Shown: positions 16,961-27,057 of the stretch, one piece after another
How the letters are laid out: the number at the start of each line of letters is the position of its first letter
Numbering within the stretch: the first letter of the stretch is position 1
NCBI GenBank assembly: GCA_029553165.1
Contig: JAKPCT010000270.1
Span: 1-64,000, forward strand
DNA from: Bacillota bacterium
GTDB lineage: Bacteria > Bacillota > UBA4882 > UBA8346
Direction of reading: 5' to 3'
Length of the DNA: 64,000 nucleotides
Translations under genes and position numbers: made by a program
The notes under the pieces: generated by a model
What the model saw: only the letters and a program-made list of their open reading frames with translations
What the model was told of the DNA's origin: nothing
The model's database searches: none

Positions 16961-18646
16961 ATGTTTTCTAACCTACTTAACTCTCTAAAAAAAATCCTCT
17001 CCAAAATCAGCGTATTCTATCAAATCCTGTCCATTATTATCATGATGGTTATTTTGATGGTAATCCTAAGTATCAACAGTAACCAAGCTATGAGTGCAAT
17101 CCATCAAAATACTAAAACTATTTATGAAAGTTCATCTTCGATGGGAAAAGAAGATCTATCATCCGTAGCAGTTAATGTTGAAAAGATTCGCACTGTTTAT
17201 GCAGAAGCCTTGATTAATCAAACTGCATTAAAACCTAATACTCAAATCGAAATCCAGGCATTGTTTAATTTGATCCAAACAATGAAAGCTATTGATGACT
17301 CTACAAAAGAAAAGTTAGATCAATCTTTTACAACAATAAAAGCGACTATCTCCCAACCAATCACTTATAATAATTACACGATTCTCAGTAAAGAAGTTGA
17401 TAAGGTACAAGGCTTAGTCCGCTATTTACAAAACACAACTATTAGTAACAATTATAATCTCTATTTGGAAAGTGATAAACTCGCCTCAAGATTGAAGACC
17501 ATGAATTTAATAATTATGATAGTAGGTTCATTTTTTGCAGTCTTAATTGGCTTGCTTATCGCCGGATTTATCTCTCTTCCGTTAACCAAGATGGTTGAAA
17601 GGGTAAAATCATTAGGGACCGGTAATCTAACTACTCATAAAACTGATCCAATTGGTTCACTGGAAGTAACCGAAGCCGTAAAAGGACTCAACAAAGCTAT
17701 TCAGGGACTACGTAGCTTAATAATTGATGTTACAGAAAAGTCACACGCAATTGATACTGCCAGCGCCGAATTGAACATGGTTTCCATGGATACCGGCAGA
17801 TCAGCATTAGAAGTAGCAAAAGCAGCTGACGAACTTGCTACTGCTACTTCCGAACAGACTAAACAAATCACGGAAGTTGTCCACTCAATTCAAAAGTTAT
17901 CTGAGATGGTTATTCAAGTTACCAGAGACTCGCAAACAATTGGTACTTTTTCCAATCAGGTTGCTCACTCAGCAGAACTTGGTTATAAAGTTACCAATGA
18001 TGTTGCAGCAGCAATCAACTCCTTGTATAATGCCACCAAAGAAGCAGCCGATGTTATTAATGTTTTAGTGAGCACTTCAGAGGAGATCAGTTCCATTACT
18101 ACTATCATCGAAGGTATTGCTGAACAGACCAGTCTTTTGGCTCTAAATGCATCGATCGAAGCTGCCCGGGCCGGTGAGCATGGTAAAGGTTTTGCAGTTG
18201 TAGCTAAAGAAACCGGAAAATTAGCCGAACAATCCAAACAATCTGCCCGTTTGATATCTGGCTTGATTAAGAAAATCCAAGACCGGACAAACCAGGCAGG
18301 CGAAGCAATGCATCAGGGAATAGTCTTGGCTGAATCAGGTAAGGATTTAGCAACCGAAGCTACTGTAACATTCCAAGAGATTTATAAAACTTTAATGAAC
18401 ACAATCTCGCAGATTGATCTAATCGTTAAATCGACTAAGCAAATGGCAGCCACAAACGATAAGGCAACCGAAGCAATTAGTGCTATTGCAGCAATCAGTG
18501 AAGAAAACTTAGCCAGCACCCAAGAGGTGTCGGCAATTGCTGAAGAACAAAGCGCTTCAATGCAACAAGTAACTGCCTTAGCTGAAAATCTCCGCCAAAT
18601 TGCCAGTACTTTAAAACAAGCAATTGAGCTCTTCCAAATCAATTAA
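16961..18646 (+). CDS. Methyl-accepting chemotaxis protein
   Basis: Start ATG behind TTGGAGGTGCTTGA. A first membrane helix (about 20-42), a four-helix-bundle-sized extracellular sensor (about 43-183), a second helix (about 184-206, [20 protein letters not shown]), a HAMP domain ([18 protein letters not shown]) and a long cytoplasmic coiled coil are visible. The coiled-coil tip is [19 protein letters not shown]. No C-terminal CheR-binding pentapeptide. It has its own sigma-D-like promoter and converges on mtnA across a shared terminator. The ligand is unknown; position next to the sugar operon is suggestive only. Confidence 0.93.
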   Translation: MFSNLLNSLKKILSKISVFYQILSIIIMMVILMVILSINSNQAMSAIHQNTKTIYESSSSMGKEDLSSVAVNVEKIRTVYAEALINQTALKPNTQIEIQALFNLIQTMKAIDDSTKEKLDQSFTTIKATISQPITYNNYTILSKEVDKVQGLVRYLQNTTISNNYNLYLESDKLASRLKTMNLIIMIVGSFFAVLIGLLIAGFISLPLTKMVERVKSLGTGNLTTHKTDPIGSLEVTEAVKGLNKAIQGLRSLIIDVTEKSHAIDTASAELNMVSMDTGRSALEVAKAADELATATSEQTKQITEVVHSIQKLSEMVIQVTRDSQTIGTFSNQVAHSAELGYKVTNDVAAAINSLYNATKEAADVINVLVSTSEEISSITTIIEGIAEQTSLLALNASIEAARAGEHGKGFAVVAKETGKLAEQSKQSARLISGLIKKIQDRTNQAGEAMHQGIVLAESGKDLATEATVTFQEIYKTLMNTISQIDLIVKSTKQMAATNDKATEAISAIAAISEENLASTQEVSAIAEEQSASMQQVTALAENLRQIASTLKQAIELFQIN

Positions 18647-18673
18647 TTTATTTCCATAACAAATAATAAATTA

Positions 18674-18706
18674 AAACCACCCATTAAATTGATTGGGTGG
18701 TTTTTT
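18674..18706. terminator. Bidirectional terminator between chemoreceptor and mtnA
   Basis: AAACCACCCA at 18674 pairs with TGGGTGGTTT at 18694, followed by a T-run on the plus strand and an A-run on the other side. It overlaps the last mtnA codons. Confidence 0.85.
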
Positions 18707-19763
18707 GCATTAATTCAACTATTTTAGACTCAAACGGCGGTTCGATAATTCCTTTCTCAGTAATAATTGCGGTAATATATTTGGCGGGTGTCACATCAAA
18801 GGCCGGATTGTATACTTTAACATCCAGCGGGGCAGTCCGTTTCCCCAATCCGCAAGTAACTTCATCTGCGTAACGCTCTTCAATCCGAATCTCTTTTCCC
18901 GTGGCAATCGAAATATCAATCGTTGATGTCGGAGCAGCCACATAAAACGGAATACCATGCTCTTTAGCCAAGATTGCCACTCCATAAGTACCGATCTTAT
19001 TTGCAGCATCACCATTTCGGGCCACCCGGTCACACCCAACAAAGACTGCCTGTATTTTGCCTTGCGCCATCACTGCAGCCGCCATATTATCACAGATTAA
19101 TGTCACATCAATTCCTGCTTTCTGTAATTCCCATGTAGTCAGCCTTGAACCTTGGTTTAAAGGCCGTGTTTCATCAGCAAACACCTTTAACCGTAAACCC
19201 TGTTCATGTGCAAGGTAGATTGGCGCCAATGCAGTACCGTATTTGGTTGCTGTTGCAATGGACCCTGCATTACAATGAGTTAAAATCCCCATTCCGTCTT
19301 TGATTAACGGAAGGGCATATTTGGCAATATTGGAACAGATCTCGGTATTTTCTGCTTTAATTAAATGGGCTTCCTCTAATAACAATTCTTTTATTTTATT
19401 GATGGGAAGTCCTTTCGCTCTCTGGGCGCAACTCTCCATTCGCGCCAACGCCCAGAAAAGATTGACCGCTGTTGGCCTCGAAGAAGCGAGATAGTCAGAA
19501 TGCTGCTTGAGTTCGGTCCAGAACTGTTCAAAATTTTCAGCCTCAGAATTCATTACCGCCAGATATAGTCCATAAGCAGCAGTAATACCTATGACCGGTG
19601 CTCCTCTTACTTTCAGTTGCCGGATCGCCTCCCAGACTTGTTCAACAACGGTTAATTCCTCAAAAACAGTCTCGAGAGGCAGTTTAGTCTGTTCCAAAAT
19701 TATTATTCTATCCTGTTCCCATTTGACTGAATCCCAAAAATCGGCTTCATTCAAATTACCCAT
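18684..19763 (-). CDS. mtnA: S-methyl-5-thioribose-1-phosphate isomerase MtnA
   Basis: Converts 5-methylthioribose 1-phosphate to the ribulose 1-phosphate (aldose-ketose isomerisation); homologues also act on 5-deoxyribose 1-phosphate. 359 residues, usual length. Motifs: RGAPVIG (53-59), [19 protein letters not shown] with the catalytic Cys at 164, [18 protein letters not shown], and [17 protein letters not shown] with the catalytic Asp at 245. It is last in a leftward operon with mtnK and a ribose-type importer. The classical downstream genes mtnB, mtnC, mtnD, mtnX and mtnW are not in this window. eIF2B-like relatives are excluded by the intact Cys/Asp pair. Confidence 0.95.
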   Translation of the reverse strand: MGNLNEADFWDSVKWEQDRIIILEQTKLPLETVFEELTVVEQVWEAIRQLKVRGAPVIGITAAYGLYLAVMNSEAENFEQFWTELKQHSDYLASSRPTAVNLFWALARMESCAQRAKGLPINKIKELLLEEAHLIKAENTEICSNIAKYALPLIKDGMGILTHCNAGSIATATKYGTALAPIYLAHEQGLRLKVFADETRPLNQGSRLTTWELQKAGIDVTLICDNMAAAVMAQGKIQAVFVGCDRVARNGDAANKIGTYGVAILAKEHGIPFYVAAPTSTIDISIATGKEIRIEERYADEVTCGLGKRTAPLDVKVYNPAFDVTPAKYITAIITEKGIIEPPFESKIVELMQKTTQSI

Positions 19764-19825
19764 TATATCACCTCGTCACCAATTATTATTATCTTTATTT
19801 AAGAATCTCCCAAAACAAAAGCTAT

Positions 19826-21043
19826 TTAAGCTTTCAATGCCGCATCCTGACACGCTTTGACAATATTCAAGAAGTCAGCGCCTGTCCGGATTTGATTGCG
19901 CTCCAAAATAAAGCGCTTACCGATACTAAGGCATACTCTTTCGGCGGCAGCACGCCGTGATACATCTTGAATGGTTGTAATATCTTTAACATGAGCAATA
20001 CCGATAATCCTGCGGCATAGTTCACAACCAGCCACTGCTGCCGTATCCCGAATAATACTGTCAAGGTAATACTGCGCAAACCCTGGATAAGTAGCAACTC
20101 GCTCCGTGACTTTTTGTTGCCAGAGACTCAAAAACTTACTTTTAAACAGATCGATCGTTTGGACGATTGCTGTCTCTAACCAATTCTGATAGTCACTCTT
20201 CTGCGACCCTTCTTCCATAGTCGCTTCGGCATTTTGATAAGCAAAGATCAGATTGGCGATAACATTTCCGACATCATAACCGGCCGGACCATAAAAAGCA
20301 AATTCCGGATCAATCACTTTAGTCGAGTCCGGTTTGACAAAGATTGAACCGGTATGAAGGTCTCCATGAATCAATGCTTGAGCGTTGGTCATAAATTCGA
20401 ATTTAAGTTTTGCAGTCTCCAACAGTAAGTTTGAGTCGGACCACAACTCTTGCTTCGCAAACTCTTTGGTTACGTCTAAAAGATCATTACGGGGACAATC
20501 AAAAAAGGGTTCGGTATAGACCAAATCTTCGGTGATCTCACATAAATCAGGATTGATAAATTGTTTTACCAGTTCTTTCTTTCGTTTATGATCAACCACT
20601 ACATCAGATGTTAACAGCAAGGTATTGCAGAGAAAAGTGGTAATATGCTCTACGAATAACGGAAACTGTTGATGCTCAATCAGTGCCTGCCGCATGATCT
20701 TATGATCAGATAAATCCTCCATCACACAACAGTTCATCTCCAGATCATATTGATATACTTTGGGTACTAAGCCTGGCGCCAGCTCATACTGTATTTTCAG
20801 GATTTCACTTTCAATCCGGTTTCGATCCGGTGAAACCTTAAACTCATCAGAGATCCTGGCTACCGGGCCAGCCTGTTTGATAATCAGTGATTTAGAGCTG
20901 CGTTGATCGGTAACCTTAAATATATAATTGAGATTGCCATCACCAATCTCAATACAGTTTAATTCCGCATCACTCGGAAACAGATTCTGCTGTTTACAAT
21001 ATTCAATTACATCCTTTTCTTTCATCACAAAATATTTGGACAT
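19826..21043 (-). CDS. mtnK: 5-methylthioribose kinase MtnK
   Basis: Phosphorylates the anomeric carbon of 5-methylthioribose with ATP (5-deoxyribose is also a known substrate of some homologues). A 405-residue protein-kinase-like fold: IGDGNLNYIFKV loop (33-44), catalytic IHGDLHTGSI (225-234) and metal-binding IDPEFAFYGPAGYD (244-257). All match MtnK rather than homoserine or choline kinases. It lies 62 bases upstream of mtnA and 15 bases downstream of the permease. Because MtnK acts on the free sugar, the operon appears built for an imported ribose analogue or one released by a nucleosidase, not for direct phosphorolysis of MTA. Confidence 0.94.
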   Translation of the reverse strand: MSKYFVMKEKDVIEYCKQQNLFPSDAELNCIEIGDGNLNYIFKVTDQRSSKSLIIKQAGPVARISDEFKVSPDRNRIESEILKIQYELAPGLVPKVYQYDLEMNCCVMEDLSDHKIMRQALIEHQQFPLFVEHITTFLCNTLLLTSDVVVDHKRKKELVKQFINPDLCEITEDLVYTEPFFDCPRNDLLDVTKEFAKQELWSDSNLLLETAKLKFEFMTNAQALIHGDLHTGSIFVKPDSTKVIDPEFAFYGPAGYDVGNVIANLIFAYQNAEATMEEGSQKSDYQNWLETAIVQTIDLFKSKFLSLWQQKVTERVATYPGFAQYYLDSIIRDTAAVAGCELCRRIIGIAHVKDITTIQDVSRRAAAERVCLSIGKRFILERNQIRTGADFLNIVKACQDAALKA

Positions 21044-21058
21044 CCTCTTTACCCCTCC

Positions 21059-22081
21059 TTATTTCTTTTTGTAATAAGTTAAAGTAAGTGCAGCTACAAG
21101 CACCAGTCCTTTGGCAATATCCATCGCAAAGTATGGTACTGAAAGCATTACCAGTCCGTTTTGTAAAATTCCGATTAAGATTGCACCTACAAATGTCCCG
21201 ATCGCATTTGGTTTACCTGATCCTCCAAATGAAAGACCAATATAAGCTGCTGCCACCGCATCCATCAGATAAGGTGCTCCGGCATTGATCTCTGCGGTTT
21301 GGATTCTGGAAACCAAAACAATACCGCCAATCGCCGCAAAAATCGCCGATATCAGGTAGGCGATGATCCGGTATTTATTTACATCAACTCCCGAAAGTCT
21401 TGCCGCCTCAATATTGCCTCCCACCATATACATATATCGTCCATGCTTGGTGTAAGTAAGAAAGAAATGGACTACTGCCACAATCACCAGCATGATAATG
21501 ATAATCCAGGGTATTTTACCGAGACTGTTGAAGAAATTAGTTATTTTCCCCACAGCAAATTCCCCGTTAGGCAAGACCATATTTTGGGAGATGGTACTCC
21601 CCTGAGTATATGTTAAAGCAACTCCCTGATAAATAAACATAGTCGCCAATGTCAGTAACATATCCGGAATCTTAATTTTTACAACCAATATGGCATTGAT
21701 AAACCCAAACAACATTGCTACCAAAAGTGCAACTGATATTGCCACAAATGATCCCTGACAATACCAAACAAACATTGACAAAGAGATTGCTCCGGCTACT
21801 GAAGCCACGGAACCTACCGATAAATCAAATCCACCAACCGCCAATGAAACCGTCATTCCAATTGCAATTATTGTTACAATTGAAATCGAACGGAGGATGT
21901 TTAGAATATTGTTAAGTTCTAAAAAACCATCTATTGCTAATCCAAAGACCGCAATCGTTGCAATAATGGTAAACAGAGTACCCCATTTATAGAAAAATTC
22001 ATAGTTGAAAAACCGCGGATGTTGTTTGCCGGGAGTAGTCAATTCAGTGTTGGTACTCACAACTGCCACCTCCTGTTGCAT
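21059..22081 (-). CDS. Ribose-type (CUT2) ABC transporter permease
   Basis: A 340-residue RbsC-like permease with about 8-10 membrane helices and the CUT2 signatures MTVSLAVGGFDLSVGSVASV, GGNIEAARLSGVDV and AYIGLSFGGSGKPNA. Its start overlaps the end of the ATPase gene by 38 bases, implying tight coupling. With the ATPase and binding protein it forms a complete importer whose neighbours mtnK and mtnA suggest an unphosphorylated ribose derivative as cargo. Substrate assignment is by context only. Confidence 0.92.
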   Translation of the reverse strand: MQQEVAVVSTNTELTTPGKQHPRFFNYEFFYKWGTLFTIIATIAVFGLAIDGFLELNNILNILRSISIVTIIAIGMTVSLAVGGFDLSVGSVASVAGAISLSMFVWYCQGSFVAISVALLVAMLFGFINAILVVKIKIPDMLLTLATMFIYQGVALTYTQGSTISQNMVLPNGEFAVGKITNFFNSLGKIPWIIIIMLVIVAVVHFFLTYTKHGRYMYMVGGNIEAARLSGVDVNKYRIIAYLISAIFAAIGGIVLVSRIQTAEINAGAPYLMDAVAAAYIGLSFGGSGKPNAIGTFVGAILIGILQNGLVMLSVPYFAMDIAKGLVLVAALTLTYYKKK

Positions 22082-23579
22082 AAAATAATAATTCCTCTTC
22101 AGTAGTTGATTCGGTTAAGAACTCTTTAATAAATTTACCATCGTACATTACATAAATCCGGTTAGCAATGCTTAAGATCTCCTGAAAGTCACAGGAAGCA
22201 TAAATAATTGCTTTCCCACTTTGGGCCAATTGCTTAATCAACTCAAAGAGATCATTTTTGGCATTAACATCAATTCCTTTGGTTGGTTCATCAAAAATAT
22301 AGATTTGGGCATCAGTGATCAACCACTTACCGATGACCACTTTCTGCTGATTACCCCCTGATAAAAAAGCCACCCGTACTTCTTCACTCGTTGTCTTAAT
22401 TCCAAGCTGGTCAATCATTTCCCTGGCAGTTCTCCGCTCCAGCCGGGAGTCAATAAAATGATCATGTTGGCAATACTTTTCGAGATTAGTTATTGTTATA
22501 TTGGTTTTTACGGATTCATTAATAAAGATTCCTTGATTTCTTCTTTCTTCGGGGATCAATGCTAACCCATATTCGACCGCCTGATGCGGATGATCAAAAT
22601 GGACCGGTTGATTTGCAATCAATCGTTCGCCGGATTTCAGCGGTGATGCTCCAAACAAAGCATTGCATAATTCCGTCTTGCCTGCTCCTACCAATCCGGC
22701 AATCGCCACTATTTCACCCGAATGAACCGCAAAGTTAATATCGCGAACTTTATTACGATCACTTAAGTTTTTGACTTCAAAGATTTTTTTACCAATTTTT
22801 GATTTAAATATGGTTTGCTGCTGCTTAATTTTCCTCCCCATCATTGATTCTACAGCCTCAATTTGGTTAATCTCACCAACTTGCTTCTGTAAGACTATCT
22901 CCCCGTCACGCATGACGGTGATCTGATCCGCTATTGCAAATACTTCCGGTAAACGGTGTGAAATAAAGACAATACCAACATTTTGCTCTTTCAATTCACG
23001 CACCACCCGGAATAACTCTTCAGTTTCAACCTGACTTAGTGCAGCAGTAGGTTCATCAAGGATTAAAAAACGGCATTTTTTACTGATCGCTCTGGCGATC
23101 AGCACCATCTGTTTTTCTGCTAATGTGAGCTCCTTGACTATTTTACGGGTGGCAATTTTGATATTGAGTTTATTCAAGACTTCCTCGGATTCCTCATAGA
23201 GTCTGTTCCAATTGATTAGCTGTTTTTTACCCATATTATTAATATATTGTTCAAGGATCACATTTTCGGCTACAGTCAAATAGGGTATTAGAGCCGTATC
23301 TACTTCCTGGTACACAATCTCAATTCCTAAATCTTTAGCATCTTTGGGCGACTTTATCTTTAATACCTGACCGTTTAGCGCTATTTCACCATTATAATCC
23401 TGATATACTCCCACCAGAGTCTTCATTAGGGTTGATTTCCCAGCCCCGTTGGCTCCGATTAAAGCATGGATAGTCCCGGTTTCGATTTCATAATCAACAT
23501 TATTAAGCGCTTTTACTCCAGGAAACTCCATCGAAATTTTGCTCATAGTGAGCTTATCAACTTTATTACAAGTCATCAC
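22044..23579 (-). CDS. Ribose-type (CUT2) ABC transporter ATPase, tandem domains
   Basis: 511 residues with two fused nucleotide-binding domains, typical of RbsA. The first has Walker A GANGAGKSTLM (about 42) and Walker B FLILDEPTAALS. The second has Walker A-like GLVGAGKTELC, signature LSGGNQQKVVIGKWL and Walker B IYIFDEPTKGID. The first-domain signature is degenerate (LTLAEKQMV), as is usual for the family. Start MMTCNKVDK follows GAAGGTGCAAAG. It sits between the binding-protein and permease genes. Confidence 0.93.
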   Translation of the reverse strand: MMTCNKVDKLTMSKISMEFPGVKALNNVDYEIETGTIHALIGANGAGKSTLMKTLVGVYQDYNGEIALNGQVLKIKSPKDAKDLGIEIVYQEVDTALIPYLTVAENVILEQYINNMGKKQLINWNRLYEESEEVLNKLNIKIATRKIVKELTLAEKQMVLIARAISKKCRFLILDEPTAALSQVETEELFRVVRELKEQNVGIVFISHRLPEVFAIADQITVMRDGEIVLQKQVGEINQIEAVESMMGRKIKQQQTIFKSKIGKKIFEVKNLSDRNKVRDINFAVHSGEIVAIAGLVGAGKTELCNALFGASPLKSGERLIANQPVHFDHPHQAVEYGLALIPEERRNQGIFINESVKTNITITNLEKYCQHDHFIDSRLERRTAREMIDQLGIKTTSEEVRVAFLSGGNQQKVVIGKWLITDAQIYIFDEPTKGIDVNAKNDLFELIKQLAQSGKAIIYASCDFQEILSIANRIYVMYDGKFIKEFLTESTTEEELLFYATGGGSCEYQH

Positions 23580-23683
23580 TTTGCACCTTCAAATTTGCTA
23601 GAGTTTTACATTTTCTTAACATATATCACGGGGAACACAATAATGTGTTCCCCGCTAGATAACAATAATAAAATTAAATTGAA

Positions 23684-24772
23684 TTATTTCTTTTTACTGT
23701 TTTTTGATTTGAGAGTGTTCATCCAGGGTTCAAGGAAGTCATTCGACTTACCCCAACCAGGAATTGTTTGATTGAGAGTTTGCATATTAACTTGTGACTT
23801 AGCATTTCGAAGTGTTTCCTGAGTTATTAATGCAGCATCAAAATCATAAGTTTTCGGAGTTGCTTCTCCGGCAATCTTCTTGGCAAGAATCCTCATATTC
23901 ACTTCACCAATCAACTTCGGATCAACTGCCGCCGTTGCCACCCAAGGACTGCCTTTCTCCTGCATTGCTTGGAGATCAGCGTTTGATACGTCAATACCGT
24001 AGATCTTTATTTCAGTACGTCCTGCTTCTTTTACCGCCCGCGTAGCTCCGATTGCAAAAGCATCCCAGGTTGCCCAGATAGCATCAATTGTACCTTTGGG
24101 ATGTTTGGCCAACATCGCTGCTACTGCATTTTGAGTTTCAACTGATGTATTGGCGCTGGCAACTCCAAAACGGGCAATCTCTTTAATTCCCGGATTATTC
24201 TGGAGAATCTCCCGGTAAACCTTATTCCTTCTTACCATTGGCGGGAATCCGTCAACCCAAAGGTAGATAATATTTGCTTTGCCGTTATAATCCGAAACCA
24301 ATTTACCTAATGAAAGTTTTGCCAATGATTCGTCTGCTTGTGAAGTAAGGGTTGTCCCTTTAATTTCAGTAATCTTATTGTGCGAATCAAATGCAACAAC
24401 CGGAATTCCTTTTTCCACTGCCAGTTTAACATCTTCTACCGTTGCATTATCATCACCATGTGAAATAATAATACCATCATATTTTTTCTGAATTGCCTGT
24501 GCTATTGCATCATGAAACTTAGCGGAATTTCCATTCGCAGTATAAGTATCAACTTTAAAACCTAATGATTCTCCTTCGCTTTTAGCTCCTGCTAAAAATT
24601 GCGCAGTATGGTCATCGCCGCCAATTTTTCTGATAACCATTATTTTAATACCTTTTTTGGCTTTAGCGATCTTTGCCGGAACTTTCTCGTTCGCACCATA
24701 ACATGTCGCCAAAACCAATACAAATACTAACATAAAACTAACTAATAAAGATCCAAACTTTCTGTTCACCAT
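23684..24772 (-). CDS. Sugar-binding protein of the ribose-type importer
   Basis: 362 residues with an N-terminal signal peptide (KFGSLLVSFMLVFVLVLATC); the Cys at about 24 may be lipidated, though Thr at -1 is not ideal. The mature part is a Peripla_BP_4 (RbsB-like) fold with two lobes: IMVIRKIGGDDHTAQFLAGA and DGIIISHGDDNATVEDV, then DAIWATWDAFAIGATRAVKE and IYGIDVSNADLQAM. First gene of the leftward operon; promoter elements lie in the 258-base divergent region. Homology alone does not reveal the ligand, but the operon points to a 5-modified ribose. Confidence 0.9.
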   Translation of the reverse strand: MVNRKFGSLLVSFMLVFVLVLATCYGANEKVPAKIAKAKKGIKIMVIRKIGGDDHTAQFLAGAKSEGESLGFKVDTYTANGNSAKFHDAIAQAIQKKYDGIIISHGDDNATVEDVKLAVEKGIPVVAFDSHNKITEIKGTTLTSQADESLAKLSLGKLVSDYNGKANIIYLWVDGFPPMVRRNKVYREILQNNPGIKEIARFGVASANTSVETQNAVAAMLAKHPKGTIDAIWATWDAFAIGATRAVKEAGRTEIKIYGIDVSNADLQAMQEKGSPWVATAAVDPKLIGEVNMRILAKKIAGEATPKTYDFDAALITQETLRNAKSQVNMQTLNQTIPGWGKSNDFLEPWMNTLKSKNSKKK

Positions 24773-24952
24773 CGCTTCACCTTCTTTTTTATTTTTTTAT
24801 CTCTTAACACTGTCCATTTTCTGTAAAAGCCTAATAAACAGCGAAAGATCCGGTAAAAATTTTAAATGAATATTTTCCATTTTATTCCATGTAAAGAGAT
24901 GGATAGATTAATGAATAAATAATACATCTAATTTGAGAATTATGTCAATAAC

Positions 24953-24981
24953 TTGACAAAATTTAATTTTTCTGCTAACTT
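24953..24981 (+). promoter_or_regulatory. Promoter of the transketolase-RLP operon
   Basis: TTGACA at 24953-24958 and TAACTT at 24976-24981, spaced 17. It lies in the divergent region between the importer and transketolase genes, so a single regulator could control both operons. I see no SAM-I (S-box) riboswitch, a common control of methylthioribose genes in Firmicutes. Confidence 0.55.
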
Positions 24982-25063
24982 CAATTTTAATATTATTGTT
25001 AACAATTTTTTGAATTAATTTGGTTGATTCTTGTTAATATACTCAAAAAGGTGTCTGATAAAA

Positions 25064-25984
25064 ATGAGTCAACATCTCACTGAAACAACCTGGGAAGAAG
25101 AGATCGGACGAGTTGCCCATGGAATTCGTCGCCGGGTATTAGAATATACCATTATTAATAATGGTGGTTATTTAAGTCAGGCCTGCTCTGCTGCAGAAAT
25201 TTTAGCCGCTTTGTATACCAAGATTATGAATTTAGGTCCAAGTGAAGCACCTTTAATTCCGCCTTTGTTCTCCGGAGTTCCCAGTAATCGTAATAAAAAT
25301 TATCAAACCGGCGCAATTTATAACGGTCCCAATGACCCTAACCTCGACCGGTTTTTTCTGTCACCAACTCATTATTCATTGGTTCTCTATGCAACATTAA
25401 TCGAAGTAGGACGTCTGGCACCCGAAGCCTTAAATTATTTCAACAAAGATGGTTATACCATGGAGATGATTGGTGCTGAACATTCTCCAGGAATGGAAGT
25501 TATGACTGGTTCGCTTGCTCAAGGTCTAAGTCAGGCTGCAGGAATCGCATTTGCACGTAAGTTTCGGAAAGACTCCGGGCGGGTCTGTGTAATGATGTCT
25601 GATGGTGAATTCCAGGAAGGACAAACCTGGGAGACATTTCAGACCATGGCCCATTATCAGCTCGATAATATGATTGTCTATGTCGATGTCAACCGGCAGC
25701 AATGTGATGGGTTAGTCACTGAAGTCATGAATATCGAACCATTAGCTGATAAGCTAATCGCCTTTGGAGCCGAAGTCCATCAGGTCGATGGACACAACCC
25801 CAATGCTTTGGTAACTCCGTCACTTAATAAAAAGTCAGACGGACAACCTTTAGTTGTGTTATGTTATACCGATCCTTGTGCCAAGATGGAGTTTTTAAGA
25901 AAAAGGGCACCCAAGTTGCATTATATCCGGTTTACTAACGAGCAGGAACGTGAAGAATATAACTTGGAATTACAAAAATTTTAA
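25064..25984 (+). CDS. Transketolase-like protein, N-terminal (diphosphate-binding) subunit
   Basis: The start is ATG 25064 behind AAAGGTG; a TTG 33 bases upstream has no site. 306 residues. The thiamine-diphosphate motif is SDGEFQEG (179-186) with Asn 210 as metal ligand, and MTGSLAQGLSQAAG (147-160) is intact. The His of the usual LSxGH block is kept (FLSPTHYSL). The conserved GHxGxxLS His near the N-terminus is replaced by GYLSQACS (35-42). It pairs with the next gene, which lies 65 bases downstream. Split transketolases act in several sugar pathways (apulose 4-phosphate, sulfosugars); the neighbours here suggest a C1-modified xylulose 5-phosphate. Substrate unproven. Confidence 0.88.
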   Translation: MSQHLTETTWEEEIGRVAHGIRRRVLEYTIINNGGYLSQACSAAEILAALYTKIMNLGPSEAPLIPPLFSGVPSNRNKNYQTGAIYNGPNDPNLDRFFLSPTHYSLVLYATLIEVGRLAPEALNYFNKDGYTMEMIGAEHSPGMEVMTGSLAQGLSQAAGIAFARKFRKDSGRVCVMMSDGEFQEGQTWETFQTMAHYQLDNMIVYVDVNRQQCDGLVTEVMNIEPLADKLIAFGAEVHQVDGHNPNALVTPSLNKKSDGQPLVVLCYTDPCAKMEFLRKRAPKLHYIRFTNEQEREEYNLELQKF

Positions 25985-26049
25985 CAATAGCTATTGTTGA
26001 CCGTGCTTAAGCTTATTTCAAATCACCCACTTTGAAAAGGAGTCCCTCA

Positions 26050-27057
26050 ATGGAGATACTGAGCAAAGTTTATGCTCAATCATTGGTCAATTGGGCAAAA
26101 GATAGACCTGAAGTATTAGTCTTGTCGGCAGATTTAACCAGTTCTACCGAGATCGACCTCTTCAAAAAAAACTATCCCGAACGTTTTTTATCAATGGGGA
26201 TTGCCGAACAGAATATGATCAGTTTTGCCGGTGGTCTAGCCAGGGAAGGTTTCCAGCCTTTTGTACATACTTTTGCGGTCTTTATCTACCGGCGCGCTTA
26301 TGATCAGGTTGCCATGTCAGTTGCTTACCCTAATTTGCCGGTACGGCTGGTTGGATTCTTGCCCGGTATCACCACACCCGGAGGTGCCACCCATCAAGCA
26401 ATTGAAGATATCGCTATAATGCGGGCACTGCCGAATATGACAATCTTCGAATGCGGCGATGCAACCGATATCGAATCTGTGTTAGCAATAACTGAAACTA
26501 TTCCAGGACCAGTCTATATTAGAATGCTCCGTGGAGAAGTCCCCCGCCTATTTGATCCCGCACATCCGACACAATTTGGAAAATCACGGACGATCAGTAC
26601 TGGCGATGATCTGGTCCTCATAACCAGCGGCATTTGTACTGAAGAAGCGCTTCGCGCTACTCACTGTCTGACCAAACGTGGAGTTTCAATCCATCACTTG
26701 CACGTCACTACTCTCAAACCTTTTAACGACCCTACCATTCTCGAAGCCGCGGCCAAAGCCAAACACGGGGTGATCACCATGGAAAACCATACAGTAATTG
26801 GTGGTTTGGGTAGTGCTGTTGCTGAATTATTAGCCGAATCCGGCATAGGTAAACGATTAATCAGAATCGGTCTCCAGGACACCTTCGCTCATGGTGCCAG
26901 CCGACCTTATCTAATGAAGTATTATCATCTTGATGCAACTGCATTGATCGCTCAAATCGAAGCAATGTTAAACACTAAATTTGATATTTCCGAGAACGAA
27001 CTGGCGGATGTACGTATTGAAGCTGTCCATAGCGCTGCTAAAGCGGAGGCATTGTAA
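26050..27057 (+). CDS. Transketolase-like protein, C-terminal (pyrimidine-binding) subunit
   Basis: The start is ATG 26050 behind AAAAGGAGTCCCTCA; the upstream in-frame TTG overlaps that site. 335 residues. The cofactor-activating Glu is in GIAEQNM (50-56), followed by FAVFIYRRAYDQV and GGATHQAIEDIAIMRALPNM. A C-terminal transketolase domain runs from about 190 (LVLITSGICTEEAL to GVITMENHTVIGGLGSAVAE). Its TAA overlaps the RLP ATG (TAATG), so the two are translationally coupled. With the preceding gene it makes a complete ThDP enzyme resembling both transketolase and DXP-synthase halves. Confidence 0.9.
   Translation: MEILSKVYAQSLVNWAKDRPEVLVLSADLTSSTEIDLFKKNYPERFLSMGIAEQNMISFAGGLAREGFQPFVHTFAVFIYRRAYDQVAMSVAYPNLPVRLVGFLPGITTPGGATHQAIEDIAIMRALPNMTIFECGDATDIESVLAITETIPGPVYIRMLRGEVPRLFDPAHPTQFGKSRTISTGDDLVLITSGICTEEALRATHCLTKRGVSIHHLHVTTLKPFNDPTILEAAAKAKHGVITMENHTVIGGLGSAVAELLAESGIGKRLIRIGLQDTFAHGASRPYLMKYYHLDATALIAQIEAMLNTKFDISENELADVRIEAVHSAAKAEAL

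Noticed and set aside
24773-25063. SAM-I riboswitch controlling the mtn genes
   Set aside because: No S-box core or terminator/antiterminator arrangement could be found in the divergent region.
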